A DNA stretch of 64,000 nt, taken from positions 2,232,001 through 2,296,000 of the forward strand of contig NZ_AP024322.1 of assembly GCF_018408855.1 (NCBI RefSeq), in the 5' to 3' direction. Made by a program: the position numbers and the translations under genes. Positions 37,124 through 50,262 of this stretch are shown here, one piece after another (the first letter of the stretch is position 1; every line of letters begins with the position of its first letter). A model generated the notes under the pieces. The model was not told the DNA's origin. It did no database searches and saw only the letters and a list, made by a program, of their open reading frames with translations. The DNA comes from Caballeronia sp. NK8. Lineage in GTDB: Bacteria; Pseudomonadota; Gammaproteobacteria; Burkholderiales; Burkholderiaceae.

Positions 37124-38020
37124 GCATTCGAGTCGACCGTATCTTCGATCGCGTGTTCGCCATCGACGAGCATTTCAATTTCTCGGCGCGTCGCAAGCCC
37201 CGACCGGCTCGTGGCCGAGTACGGCGAAAAAGGCTTCGATTACGTCGGCAATTCGCACGACGACCTCGCCGTCTGGGCCGCCGCCGCTCGCGCCTACGTG
37301 GTCAACCCCCATGCGGGCTTCATGCGCGCGGCGAAAAAGCACGACAACATCGAACTGGTCTTCAAGAATCGCCAGCCGACTTACCGGGTTTGGGCGAAGT
37401 CGCTGCGCCTGCATCAGTGGCTGAAGAACTTTCTGGTCTTTGTGCCGCTCCTCGCGGGTCACAAGCTGAAATCGCCGGAATCCATCGGCTTCGCCGTGCT
37501 CGCGTTTTTCGCGTTCGGGCTGTGCGCATCGAGCGTGTAACTGCTCAACGATCTGCTCGATCTGCGGGACGACCACCAGCATCCCGTCAAGCGCAAGCGT
37601 CCGCTCGCCGCCGGCACCATGCCGCTCGCGTCGAGCGTGGCGGTCTGTCCCACCCTGCTCGCCGGCGCACGGCACGTTCGCGGTGATCTCGTCGGTGGGG
37701 GAGTCGCGCGCGGCGGTCGAGGTATCTGTATGGCAGCGCGAAGGCCGCGCTGCAGGCGCTTCTCGACGGCTTGCGCGCGCGGTACTTCAAAGTCGGCGTG
37801 CATGTAGTCGATATCAAGCCCAACTTCGTCGCCACGCCGATGACCGCAGCCCTGCCGCTACCCGCGTCGCTCTTGGCGACGCGGGAGAAGGTTGGCTAGG
37901 GAATCGTGCGCGCGGTCGAGAGGACGAAGGTCGCGGTTTATACGCAGCTTGGAGTTCTGCGAGGTGCCAATTATCGCGTTCAAAAACGTTATGTGCTGCA
38001 CACATTACCTAAAGCGACAA
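37124..38020 (+). pseudogene. Decayed HAD-UbiA / DprE2-like fusion remnant
   Basis: The translation EYGEKGFDYVGNSHDD ... RVWAKSLRLHQWLKN ... NDLLDLRDDHQHPVKRKRP matches the middle of the intact HAD-UbiA protein at 57239-58663. It is broken by a TAA at 37538-37540 where the intact gene has a Tyr codon, and by a frameshift near the start. At about 37660-37670 the match jumps to the last part of the DprE2-like reductase (YGSAKAAL-like, DIKPNFVATPMTAALPLPAS), with a TAG at 37897-37899. About 2.3 kb, covering the rest of UbiA, the whole oxidase and half the reductase, is missing. DNA similarity to the intact copy is roughly four fifths over the best 66 bases by eye, so it is not a recent duplicate. 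Confidence 0.85.
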
Positions 38021-39428
38021 GACACGAGCGCCGAAATATTGTGACTCAGTCATGCCGAAGATGTGTTTGGAGCCTCCCCCCGCGGATTGTCGCGGTGCTG
38101 CCGAGCCCCATCATCATATACACCGTGGCCCAGATGGCACAATGATGCGTCCTTCCGGACTTGCAGCGAATAATCTATTTTTCTTTTCGCGTATGAAGTT
38201 CGCGCCGCCGGCGCCAGTGCCGAACAGCACTGATCGGAAGAAGCGCTCGGGACTCTAGGCGCGTGTTGTGACGTCGCGTGCTCGTGCCTTAGTGACGGTG
38301 GCAATCCCGGCAATAAGTGCAAAGACGGCAACGTATTTATCCGAACTGCGAAGTTCACGCATTTTCTAGACTTCCCGGCATCGTTGAATCCGAACGCTTT
38401 AGTCTGAAATTCTCGAAACACGAATGATTCACGCGACTAAGATTACGCGCTCATATTAGAATGCTTGAAACATCGCAAACCAATTTTCTTCTCCTACAAC
38501 GACGCTTGCCTCCATGTGAGAAGTCATGGCAGCGCACTATCCACACCATTTCTACCACGTGCAATTCTGGCTCATCTTAAGTCGAGACATCTAGCTTATC
38601 CCAAGCTCTACAGCCACGCACTGCGTTGTTTGACACAATTTCTGTTTAGCTTCGCTCCCTCTAATATCGCTCCAGGCTTACCGCATTTTTGCAACTTAAT
38701 AAATATCCGAATTCGAAGTGAGCTCGCGGCACCGCGATCGAATACGTCTCGTACATCGGTGCAGGCCGATACGGGACAATCGTCGTTGAGTGGGTACGCA
38801 ACTGTTCACGTCTAACGCCAGAGCATAACTTGGAGCCACATCGAAACAGCACCTAACGATTGAGCCGTCGGAAGATGCGATTCATTTTTTCGGAGACCAG
38901 GGAAAATTGAGTGACGCCAGACAGCCGGCTCATTTGCGTTGCAAACACTGTTCGATACAACGAAGGATTGAGAACGTCTCCGAGCGGTCACACTACCCGA
39001 CCTTCATGCCAAATTTTCTATCTCCCGGGACCGCTCATCGAATCAATGCACTCGACGGTGCCCGTGCAGTCCCATCCGGACTGCCCGTTCAATTCTGCGT
39101 ATCCTTTCAGCGTAGAATTAACTATGGTGCAATGAAATTACGCTCTGGCACGTTCATCCCCTATTGGTTCCGCGGCGCGGAAATGATGCAGCGTCGGAAG
39201 GCAGACGCCAGCAGCGACTCCAGTCACTAATGCAGTCTTGATAGTACGGCAATTCGTACGCTGTTTCTCCCGTCCCAACGCAAGGCGCTGTCTAATTGGT
39301 CCCATATGTGGCAGAACGTATTAGACGCGCGCGATTCAATATCTATATCTCAACGGCGCATCGTCCGCACACCTAAATGGCCAATTCGTCCGCCAAGACG
39401 CATCACGGCCGGCTCTCCGAATCGGCAT
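38021..39428. other. Island left part, no gene recognised
   Basis: Clearly A+T-richer than the flanks (one 60-base line at 38641 has 26 G+C, one at 9001 has 48). Short ORFs such as 38465-38815 look random. Faint similarity to the start of the GT-C gene (60717) may continue to about 38045. Confidence 0.5.
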
Positions 39429-39762
39429 GTTGGCTGGATTTTAAATTAGGCCACGCGCTTGCTCGGACAGCGCTGGTCGTCGCTCGCGACGCAGACCAAA
39501 TGATGGGCATAAACTAGAAGCTGCTCTCCTTCGCGCCTTCGAACAAATCAGCATCTCATTGGCACTTTAAATCGGCAAGCGCCCAGCGTTGCCCATTCAA
39601 GAATCAGTTTCGCTTTGTGTCGGTTCTCCGCTTATTCGCCGTTTCTGACAACTTTGACCAACGGCTTACCCGCTCTGGAAACTGCAGAAGCCTGTCCGAC
39701 GCTCACAGTCCTATCAATAATATTTTGAAAGGTGGCTTTAGCTCCGTGTTGAATGGGCGCAT
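39429..39762 (-). pseudogene. Decayed vapBC (Phd/PIN) locus
   Basis: By eye, 39429-39762 aligns along its whole length with 56200-56554, the start of vapC plus the whole antitoxin gene. Read on the minus strand from 39762, one base is lost after MRPFN; then EAKATFQNIIDRTV and AGKPLVKVVRN correspond to EAKTNLSKLIDETV and AGKPLVKVVRI of the intact antitoxin. A further indel lies near 39575. Past the junction the vapC part retains only the first ~30 codons. Neither gene can make protein. Confidence 0.75.
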
Positions 39763-40279
39763 TCAATTCTGACCGACCTCAGTCCAGTTGATTAGAATAA
39801 CCGCAACAGTGCATAATTAAAGATCAAACTCGAAACGAGTGACGTTCTTCTCGATCGCAATGCTAGCGTACGCGCGACAATCAATTCGGGAGCTAGCCGC
39901 ATTCAATTTTGCGCCGCGGTTATTATCGCCGTTACCGTTCTGAAGATATGCTGCGACGCCTAGCCAAGCACTCGCGCATCTGTACCGGCAATGTGGTCCG
40001 CGCCGAGAAAACAAGCGTGGTTCCGAGCAAGAGCCGTCCTGCCAGGTATGACCTAGGGCCGGCAGTTGCCCCGACTTCGTTGGATTCCCTTCGGGAACAA
40101 CCTAGCGACACCGGCTCAGGCCAAAAAAGAGGCGAGCGATCGCATACGGGCTGTTTTGATTGTCGCTGTGGGCGCAATCACCTCATCTAGCCTCCCGAGG
40201 CGATTCCAATAGCGCAACCGGACCGTGCCTCACGTCGCGGCTTGCCATCTCAAACAGCTTTGAGCAACCGTCTTGCAAG
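39763..40279. other. Island spacer before IS110 gene
   Basis: About 500 bases with no recognised gene. IS110-family ends lack long inverted repeats, so the element's edge could not be placed here. Confidence 0.4.
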
Positions 40280-43200
<2,921 letters not shown>

Positions 43201-44172
43201 TTACGCCTTTGCTGTTCGTCCACATATCTTCGCAATCTGGGAGTTTGCATACAACCAGATTGACATGCGACGCTCAAAGATCTTCCGAAACGCCGTGTCG
43301 CCGCCCCGATGCAGACGAGTATGAGTAGGCGCTGTGGCGTGTCGCCAATGTCCGAACACCAACACCTTGTCGCCTTCGTTAAGCGTTCGTAGCCATTCGA
43401 GTCGGCTCGTCCATACCTCAACTTGGGTTAGTTCCCCCACGTTCGTACCACGGACGCAAGGCGTGGCTGCGGGGCGCTTGAGCTTTAGAACATACAATGA
43501 CCGGTCCTTGCGTGAGATGGTCTGGATCGCCAACACATGGCCCACGAGAGCAACAGGAAAGAAGACCGATGTTTGACCCATCCAGCGATAGGCTGCAAGG
43601 AAACGCTCTTCCTCATGATAGAAGTCGTTCCAACACACGAACGCCCCATTGAAAACCAACTTAAGGCGATCCGTCAATTCGCTGTCGTCTCCACATAGGG
43701 CGCGAAGTGAAATAACTCTCTTCGCAGTGTTAAGGTATGCAGATAGAAAACTTCGTGAATCATGTGAGAAAAGCGGGCCGGTTTGATGCGTTGCACCGAT
43801 CGCTTGCCGGAGTGGTGCGTGCGCCCGGGGAGCGGTCAAATCGCGCACATCATTGAACGCGAGGAGACGGAAGCAGTAGCGTTCTTGTTCTAGCGCGTGC
43901 AAGAGACCGAGCGACCGACGTGCGATCACTTCAACCTTATCGCAGACGTCGAAGACGCACGTTTTCTCGTGTGTGCATTTCGGAAGCAGACGGAAGTATC
44001 CTTTCACCCAGTGAACCTTACCTCTGTTCTCGCGCGCATGTGGCGGCACGTAAGAAACAGGAGCGCCGCAATGCTTACATTTCAACGCCTTCGTTTCAGC
44101 GAGAGAGGCGATTTCCTCCGCGACGATTTCTCGCCCCTTCAACGTTACTGCGGATCCCATCTTTACGACCAT
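43201..44172 (-). CDS. Unknown protein with N-terminal zinc-binding motif
   Basis: A 323-residue protein that I do not recognise. Near residue 31 it has CKHCG, then VHWVKGYFRLLPKCTHEKTC, giving a Cys2...His/Cys set that could bind zinc. The middle part is helical (RRSLGLLHALEQERYCFRLLAF), and the C-terminal third has beta-like stretches (VLAIQTISRKDRSLYVLKL, KVLVFGHWRH). AGGAGA lies seven bases before the ATG, and the reading frame is long for this A+T-rich region, so it is likely real. Probably a mobile-element cargo gene. Confidence 0.65.
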   Translation of the reverse strand: MVVKMGSAVTLKGREIVAEEIASLAETKALKCKHCGAPVSYVPPHARENRGKVHWVKGYFRLLPKCTHEKTCVFDVCDKVEVIARRSLGLLHALEQERYCFRLLAFNDVRDLTAPRAHAPLRQAIGATHQTGPLFSHDSRSFLSAYLNTAKRVISLRALCGDDSELTDRLKLVFNGAFVCWNDFYHEEERFLAAYRWMGQTSVFFPVALVGHVLAIQTISRKDRSLYVLKLKRPAATPCVRGTNVGELTQVEVWTSRLEWLRTLNEGDKVLVFGHWRHATAPTHTRLHRGGDTAFRKIFERRMSIWLYANSQIAKICGRTAKA

Positions 44173-44547
44173 TATTTTTCTCCTACGCGCTGAGGCGGCG
44201 CCGTTCTCGATGAGTGGTGATTTGATGTTTTTTCAGACCATGCATTTGCAATGCAGATTAAATAATCGTCGATTCGATTACGAGACACGGACTAGACACT
44301 GGTGCTTGCGGTGACAGCGCGAACGGTTACAGTCGTGTAGGCTGCGACTTGCGCTGAAATGTGCAAGATGAGATCCGCTCTTTTGCTTCCTGGCGAATGT
44401 GATTGGCAGGGTGATTGGGGCAAGCCGCGCCGTACGGCGCGGCTTGCCTTCAATGAAAAATGCAGGCGCGCTGACGGCACGCCTGGTTATTAATGGGCCT
44501 AGCGCGATGCTCCGCGAACCCAACGAGCGCAATGACGAACTACAAGG
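44173..44547. other. Spacer with a perfect palindrome
   Basis: 375 bases without a gene. It contains the 26-bp palindrome at 44421-44446. Confidence 0.4.
44421..44446. repeat. 26-bp perfect palindrome
   Basis: Left arm CAAGCCGCGCCGT, right arm ACGGCGCGGCTTG, no spacer. No T-run follows on either strand. It could be a cruciform, a protein-binding site or a weak terminator for the membrane-protein gene ending at 44548. Confidence 0.7.
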
Positions 44548-45024
44548 CTAGCGACCCGGCGTTTGAACATCCGAAAAGCAAATGTGCCCGACCACAAATA
44601 ACGTCAGCGATGTGAAGCAAAGTAAAGCCGTTTCAATGATTACTCGCAAGTCCCAGGTCTTCGTCGCGTAGACCAAATAGCCTGCACCGATCAGCGCCCA
44701 GGCGCTCAGCAAATGGGCGAACCGTCCATTAAGCCGGCGCTGAGACTCAGTCGGCGCTTCAAAGAGTCGCAGGCTGGACAACGAGCGCTCGACAAGGCTA
44801 AGTTTCGGGCCTAGAACATATTCACCGTCCTGCTTGCGTTCAACTCGATAGGTGACTCCGTCTACCTTGACGCTCATACTGATCTGTCGCTCCGACTTCT
44901 CTAGGATGCCGAGCAACGCACTCAGACGCGGCGAGAGCGTGAGACGGGATGACGTCTGCACCACGACATGATCGGTCAGATCCAAACCGCCTGCATAACG
45001 GACTTCCAGTACAGCGACTTTCAT
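44548..45024 (-). CDS. Unknown protein with two C-terminal membrane helices
   Basis: 158 residues. The N-terminal ~90 are soluble and beta-rich (AVLEVRYAGGLDLTDHVVV, MSVKVDGVTYRVERKQDGEYVLGP). Two hydrophobic helices follow, about 106-121 (LSAWALIGAGYLVYA) and 127-148 (RVIIETALLCFTSLTLFVVGHI). A strong AAGGAGG precedes the ATG. No family is recognised. A 75-codon ORF (45034-45261, minus) lies just upstream and could be cotranscribed, but it is unconvincing. Confidence 0.65.
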   Translation of the reverse strand: MKVAVLEVRYAGGLDLTDHVVVQTSSRLTLSPRLSALLGILEKSERQISMSVKVDGVTYRVERKQDGEYVLGPKLSLVERSLSSLRLFEAPTESQRRLNGRFAHLLSAWALIGAGYLVYATKTWDLRVIIETALLCFTSLTLFVVGHICFSDVQTPGR

Positions 45025-45608
45025 AAAACCTCCTTAGGTGGAAAGATGCATGCCTTCAGCGTTATGCCGAAAGCGGACTACAACGGTTAAAAAAAACGAA
45101 GGCGCCGGCATGCGCGCCGCTATCAGCTCAGCCCATCGCCCCTCAAGCTCAGACACGACGGAAATAAAGTGGAGGTGCAGCGGCGTGCGGGTCGTCGCTG
45201 TCGATAAATGTTGGGGCTGACTGATCGGCATCAGGAAAGCGACCGACAATGGTGGCAACACGTCGGACGCGCTCGCGAGGGCAAGCGTGTCTTTAGTTCC
45301 GCCGGGATCGAGAGATGAAGATCTGGTGACGGACGAGCAGAAGCCGCTCGCCTGATATGTCGATGCGTTAAAACGCGGTGGGTGAGTTCAATATAGACCG
45401 ACAGCCATTCTCAGTGAGGCTAAAAGCTTCGAAAAAACGGCGTCTTTCCGGTTTTGCTCGCACCCGCGCCGGCCTTTATCCGGAACGGGGGTATGGCCCG
45501 CCCTGGTGGCGGCGGGTTGCCCGAGTTGGATCGACGCTGCGCTCCCCTACCCTTAGCCTCGTTTCGCTATATCGCTTTCGCTGTATTTCGTTCCGATTCT
45601 TCGTCGCG
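45025..45608. other. Island spacer
   Basis: 584 bases; apart from the doubtful ORF at 45034-45261 I see no gene, repeat or site here. Confidence 0.35.
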
Positions 45609-46316
45609 TCACCGTCTTTTTCTCAAACGATGGGTCAGCACCGCCCGAGGATCGATAGCGCGGCTGGCCTCGCCGGCATGACCGCATGTCCGATCTATAT
45701 GGGTGTCAAGTCGCGCTGCGTCCAGATAACGCGCATGTGTTGCGCGGAAATTGATCAATCTTGTGCGCAAAAAGTAATGTAAATCGGACAACGCTAGAAC
45801 GCCGTCGGGTGCCGTGGGATGAAGGCGACAGTCCGCCTCCGCGAATATGGCGATGCTCTCGACCGGACAATCGTGCTGAGAGAGCACTGACCGTAGATGG
45901 CGCACCGCCGGCTTTGCGCGCCGTAGAGGCGACGTGTTCACCGTGACGCCGCCCAAATCATCAATCACGAGCAGTTCATCTTCGTTGGTCCCGGGCCTGA
46001 CCTCGCCCCTCCAATCGTAGTAGTTGACGACAAAAACGCCGAAAGACGTAACAGCAAGACATTGGACCAATGTGGTCGCGTTTGCGGTGCCCGGCGCATG
46101 TTCGAGGGTTAGCTCTTCGCGAAAGCGCACTTGGCTCTCACACACGCGGTCGAATATGGGCGCGATTCGGCGGCGCAACCGGCGACAGACGCGCCGACGG
46201 CGTATGCGAAAGAACGAATCGGGCTCTTGCCGATGAGAGAGGTCATCGGCGCCGCTTCGCATTCGATCGTTCAACGAATGGGATGCGGATTCTCGTTTCT
46301 GAACTGGATCTCTCAT
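45609..46316 (-). CDS. NERD-like protein, paralog of 50896-51576
   Basis: From the ATG at 46316, 235 residues; the frame stays open to 46565 but the extra part looks random. The core CLAVTSFGVFVVNYYDWRGEV ... SPLRRAKPAVRHLRSVLSQHDCPVESIAIF aligns with the second island copy. The layout of a beta-strand with GVFVV and a following Gly resembles nuclease-related (NERD) domains. The expected E-x-K is absent (VNYYD), so nuclease activity is doubtful. No clear ribosome-binding site supports the start. It could be decaying. Confidence 0.5.
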   Translation of the reverse strand: MRDPVQKRESASHSLNDRMRSGADDLSHRQEPDSFFRIRRRRVCRRLRRRIAPIFDRVCESQVRFREELTLEHAPGTANATTLVQCLAVTSFGVFVVNYYDWRGEVRPGTNEDELLVIDDLGGVTVNTSPLRRAKPAVRHLRSVLSQHDCPVESIAIFAEADCRLHPTAPDGVLALSDLHYFLRTRLINFRATHARYLDAARLDTHIDRTCGHAGEASRAIDPRAVLTHRLRKRR

Positions 46317-46576
46317 TTCGTTTCTCGCGGTTGGTTTATTGCGGTCATCAATCAGTCTTGGCAGAGCGCTGCAGGTTGATGGACGACGCTTTGCTAACAG
46401 ATCCTCGTTCGGTGTCGCCCCCACCGAGCAAAGAACATTGAGCGATAGGCATCGTGACGTCGAAGATTGCTTGCGATCCTGGTTATCGAGCCAGAGGTCG
46501 CGCGCAACCGAGAGTGGCGCGTGAGTCCCATTGCTTCGTGATAATTTCGGTTGAGCGCGTTTCAATCAGTGAACGT

Positions 46577-46861
46577 TCACGCACATTCCCGGCGACATGA
46601 TGCTTCCGCATTCAGAAGGTTTCGAAGGGCGCATAGACGCCTCATCTGTGCGGGGACAAGGCAGATTTCTTTCTCTAAACGCTCGAGCCGCCTAAGCCAG
46701 TAGGACCGATCAAGGTAAAGCGGCAGAGGCTGTGCATTCGCGCTTAGGATGTGGCGTATGACGCTTTCGAGATGCGTCAATTCGGCGTCCGCGCACCGTG
46801 AGGGCCGCTTCAGGTCGGACGCTCCGGACCCTGCGATGGGTTGCCGCCTTATCGCACGCAT
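46577..46861 (-). CDS. Small helical protein of unknown function
   Basis: 94 residues, predicted helical (ELTHLESVIRHILSANAQPLPL, SYWLRRLERLEKEICLVPAQMRRL). GGAG lies seven bases before the ATG. The regular heptad-like pattern and codon use make it more credible than neighbouring ORFs, but no family is recognised. Confidence 0.42.
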   Translation of the reverse strand: MRAIRRQPIAGSGASDLKRPSRCADAELTHLESVIRHILSANAQPLPLYLDRSYWLRRLERLEKEICLVPAQMRRLCALRNLLNAEASCRRECA

Positions 46862-47540
46862 GATTTGGCTCCGCGAGCGCGAGTGCGTTGCGCGCGCATC
46901 GGGTCACGCGTGCGTGCTCGGGACCACATAAGGCGCGAGATACGCTGCTTAGGAACGACGCTTTGCGCTCGTTGTGCGGGTAACGCATGACATAGACGCT
47001 TCGTTGTTGGCATAGCGGTGGAGAACTGGTTTGACAAAACCAGCATGCCCACGACAAATAGAAGTCAAGGCGCGGCCTCCATAACGTCCCGCACGCGCTT
47101 CGCATAACTAACTTTTTTACCGAAACGAGCCGATTAATGCAATGCTCGCATGCTATTGGGGTCTTGTTTTCCCGTTCAGAGTACCCGTGGCTCGACGGTA
47201 GGCTTGTAGTCTCCAGCCGATGTCGAACAGCGCGTCTCAGGCGCATGGTACCGGAATGGCGCAATCAGCCACTCCCCTATCACCATGGCCGCTGCGTGGG
47301 CTCACGCCGCGGAAGCGAATAAGCCCTAATTTCCGTGTCCGCGGGGCGTCCTCGCTGACGGCACATCAGTGGAGTGACATTGCGCTTTCAGCGTCCTCGC
47401 ACGTCAGGATTTTGTGGGTGAACACGCGACCATAGAGAGGACGAAATGCGCTGATGCGCCCGACACCAATGCGTTAATACTGGCGGCGGACGGCGAGTCA
47501 TGAGCGTTGAGGCGCCAATCGCGGAGCAATGATTGGCGCG

Positions 47541-47602
47541 ACGCTGGGGGCCATCGGTGTTGCGACGCTCGGCTGACATCCAAGTTTGACAGTTGTCGAT
47601 CG
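47541..47602 (+). repeat. Degenerate direct repeat flanking the IS30 relic, copy 1
   Basis: Matches 49166-49224 in patches (ACGCT-GGGG-CAT, GACATCCAAG/CACATCCAAG, TTGTCGATC). The two copies bracket the IS30 relic. Confidence 0.5.
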
Positions 47603-47646
47603 AACCACTTCCCGCGAGACGACTTGCGGCGACGTCATCTGCGGCA

Positions 47647-47664
47647 ACGCTATCCGGATAGCGT
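47647..47664. repeat. Dispersed palindrome, site 1
   Basis: ACGCTATCCGGATAGCGT, an 18-bp perfect palindrome. The longer context CGGCAACGCTATCCGGATAGCG recurs (partly, other strand) at 47855-47874 and 52481-52500. Confidence 0.75.
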
Positions 47665-47854
47665 CACTTTCGAGAAATGACGCACAGAAACGTATCGCTT
47701 TCGCCGGTCTAGCCGCGCCCGCTTGTTGCATCTCCGGCCGTGATCGATTTCCCGGCGAAGGTATGCCGAAAAGGGGGAAACTAACCGGCACACTTTGTAA
47801 CCGAACACTTACTGAGAGAAATCAACGGACTCGGGAAACGACCTTCCCCAAAGC

Positions 47855-47874
47855 AACGCTAACCGCATAGCGTT
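47855..47874. repeat. Dispersed palindrome, site 2 (imperfect)
   Basis: AACGCTA-ACCGCA-TAGCGTT: perfect 7-bp arms with an altered centre. In the opposite orientation to site 1, so sites 1 and 2 form inverted ends of a ~240-bp interval. Confidence 0.65.
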
Positions 47875-48041
47875 GCCGTACGGAGTGCATCGGCTACAAA
47901 CGTTGTTTAGCGATTCGCTGAACTCAGCCGACAAGCGTCTTGCGTGTTCTCCGCCGGTTCGTCCTTTGGCCCATGTGTGAGCATGTGAGGGTTTTCCGAT
48001 TGTCTTCAAGGCCATAAGTGGAGGCGGCCTCAAAAGCGAGG

Positions 48042-48071
48042 TGCAACACCTGTCTCGTATAAGGTGTTGCA
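48042..48071 (+). repeat. Inverted repeat abutting the IS30 start codon
   Basis: TGCAACACC (48042-48050) and GGTGTTGCA (48063-48071), ending one base before the ATG at 48072. With GGCCTCAAAAGCGAGG upstream it probably marks the IS30 left end. Confidence 0.55.
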
Positions 48072-49060
48072 ATGCCCAGCAAAACTTCGTATCAGCAGCT
48101 CCAACCTGAAGAACGCCTCGCCATCGCAAGCCTGCGACTGCAGGATGTGAGCATTCAGGCCATGGCCCGAATGCTCGGGCGCTCGCCGTCCACCGTGAGC
48201 CGTGAACTGACGCGCAACAGTTCTCCTGCTGGCTACGCATCAGTGCCGGCTGAAGCGCTCAGCGCCGCCCGCCGTAGCGCGGGCCGCCGCCCCGCGAAGC
48301 TTTGCCTACAAAGCGTTTGCTGGCGGGTCGTGCTCACCCTGCTCGAATGGAAATGGTCACCCCAGCAGATATCGGGCACACTGAAGCGCATGTATCCGAC
48401 CGAGCCGACCCAGCACGTTTCGCACGAAACCATCTGCACGGCTATCTACGCTCAGCCGCGCGGCGAACTGCGCCGCCAGTTGATTCCTGCCTGCGCCACG
48501 GCCACAGCACCCGTATGTCCCGCACGCGCGGTACAGACCGACGCGGGCAGATTCCCGACATGGTCAGTATCCACGTGCGCCCGCCCGAAATCGAGGACCG
48601 CCTGCTGCCTGGTCATTGGGAAGGCGACTTTATCAAGGGCGCCGGAAATCAATCGTCTGTCGGCGTCTTGGTCGACCGGACAGCCGTCTGGTGCTGCTCG
48701 CCAAGATGGAAGACGCCACCGCCGCTTCAGCGCTGGCGGGCTTCTCTGCCAAACTCAACTCGATTGCAGCACCGCTGCGACAAACCTTTACCTATGACCA
48801 GGGAAAAGAAATGTCGCGGCATCAAGAACTCTCTGCAACCACTGGCGTGCGCGTGTACTTCTGCGACCCACATAGCCCCTGGCAGCGTGGGACCTGCGAA
48901 AACACCAACGGATTGCTCCGTCAATATTTGCCTAAGGGCACTGACCTCTCGGTCTACACTCAGGACGAGCTCGATGCCATCGCCGACAGCCTGAACAGCC
49001 GGCCGCGCGCAACCCACGCGTTCCATTCGCCATTCGAGGTCTTCGCTGCAACACTTGCCT
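48072..49060 (+). pseudogene. IS30-family transposase, two frameshifts
   Basis: An IS30-type DDE transposase read in three frames. Frame one carries the N-terminal HTH (QLQPEERLAIASLRLQDVSIQAMARMLGRSPSTVSREL). From about 48470 the next frame carries SIHVRPPEIEDRLLPGHWEGDFIKGA. From about 48680 a third frame carries KMEDATAASALAGF, the region around DPHSPWQRGTCENTNGLLRQYLPKG and NSRPRATHAFHSPFEVFA. All catalytic blocks exist but the ORF is broken, so no active enzyme. The right inverted end was not found. Confidence 0.85.
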
Positions 49061-49165
49061 CAGCGAGCCAATCTCAAAGCGCTAAACATCAACCCCCCAT
49101 TACACTTCGGTTTGAAACCGCCGGAGCAAAGCGTCGATTGGCCATAGCTTGGCGCCGATTGCTCA

Positions 49166-49224
49166 ACGCTAGGGGACATTGTCGCTGCGGCGCTCAGCAC
49201 ATCCAAGATTGACGATTGTCGATC
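49166..49224 (+). repeat. Degenerate direct repeat flanking the IS30 relic, copy 2
   Basis: Partner of 47541-47602, just downstream of the IS30 relic and just before the KorB/ParB-like gene's 3' end. Confidence 0.5.
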
Positions 49225-49269
49225 CAAGCATGCGTGACCCGTCGTCCAGCCCATCGTTGAATGTGATCT

Positions 49270-50262
49270 TCAGGAGGGACGGGGTGCAAATGTGCTGGGC
49301 AAGCGGGCGAACTGAGCTTTATTGAAGCTGCCACCGAATTCGCGCATAAACTCAACAAATTCGGCATTAGTAATCCGCTTTTTCAGAACTTTGCTTATCG
49401 ACTTCTCGATCTCAGCGCGGTACTTCCAGAGAAGCTCCGAATCCTTACATTCGATCACCAGCCGATTTCGGCCTCTTCCTTTCCTAATGCGAACACGAGT
49501 GAAAGTCGACGGGCGGATATTTTCCGCGTTGAGCTCAGAGAGAATGTTCGCTGCCGTCCGGCCGCTCGCGTCGAACATTGACTCCACGCAGCGTGCCCGT
49601 ACAAGCATCTCATCGAGCCCCAGTTCGTCCTTGAGCGTGAGAAGTCGTTTTCCAACCGCGAACGTTAGATCCTTCTCATAGAACAGATGACGAACTGCGT
49701 CGGGAAGCTCCCGAATCGAAACGGCAACGCTAACATTCCGTCGTGATACCCCAAGCGCCTTCGCACAGGCACTGAAACTTGCCCACTCTCCATTCGTCAC
49801 CCCGAGGTGATATCGGTCGGAGATGTTTTTAGGCAGATCAAGCACGCGAGCCACGATCTTTACGGGGTCTTGCCCAGACCAGCGCAGCATTGTCTTGGAA
49901 TTCAGTGCTTGGCCCTTAACAATCTTCAATACTGTTTTATTCGAATGCTTTGTATTGGCCGCCCCGCTTTGCCGGATACGGCCGAGCACCGTTTTGATCC
50001 CATCATGAATGATTGTATGGCGAATAACTCGAACGGTGTGACTGCTGATTCCAACGCGGTCATCGAATAGGTCGAGCACCTCATTGGGCAACTCGTGAAG
50101 CTGCAATGCCAACGACAAATCTCCCTGGCTCACGCGCAATGTGCTTAACGCGCCGAGTTGCGTCTTCCACTTCCCTTCGTTGAGTCCTTCTTGAAAATTC
50201 TGCGCAAGCAATAAGCAACTGCGACGGCTTATCAAGCGATAAGGTCTTTTTGATGTTTTCAT
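49270..50262 (-). CDS. KorB/ParB-like DNA-binding protein with tandem HTH units
   Basis: A 330-residue protein with two similar helix-turn-helix stretches: LSTLRVSQGDLSLALQLHELPNEVLDLF (about 40-67) and AKALGVSRRNVSVAVSIRELPDAVRHLF (about 168-195). Each is followed by a conserved helix (GISSHTVRVIRHTI, TFAVGKRLLTLKDELG). That pattern is typical of the KorB/ParB central domain. The C-terminal ~100 residues are basic, then helical. AAAGGAG precedes the ATG by seven bases. The N-terminal ParB nuclease/CTPase motif was not seen and no ParA gene lies next to it, so it is more likely a regulator or an orphan partition protein. Confidence 0.72.
   Translation of the reverse strand: MKTSKRPYRLISRRSCLLLAQNFQEGLNEGKWKTQLGALSTLRVSQGDLSLALQLHELPNEVLDLFDDRVGISSHTVRVIRHTIIHDGIKTVLGRIRQSGAANTKHSNKTVLKIVKGQALNSKTMLRWSGQDPVKIVARVLDLPKNISDRYHLGVTNGEWASFSACAKALGVSRRNVSVAVSIRELPDAVRHLFYEKDLTFAVGKRLLTLKDELGLDEMLVRARCVESMFDASGRTAANILSELNAENIRPSTFTRVRIRKGRGRNRLVIECKDSELLWKYRAEIEKSISKVLKKRITNAEFVEFMREFGGSFNKAQFARLPSTFAPRPS

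Larger units (their letters stand above)
46862..48071. other. Relic-rich island stretch
   Basis: 1.2 kb with no intact gene. It contains one copy of a ~62-base degenerate repeat (47541-47602) and two of the three dispersed palindromes (47647-47664, 47855-47874). Confidence 0.45.

Noticed and set aside
36993..38060. tRNA gene or attachment site at the left island edge
   Set aside because: I looked for a tRNA cloverleaf or a direct repeat shared with 56555-57238 and saw none.
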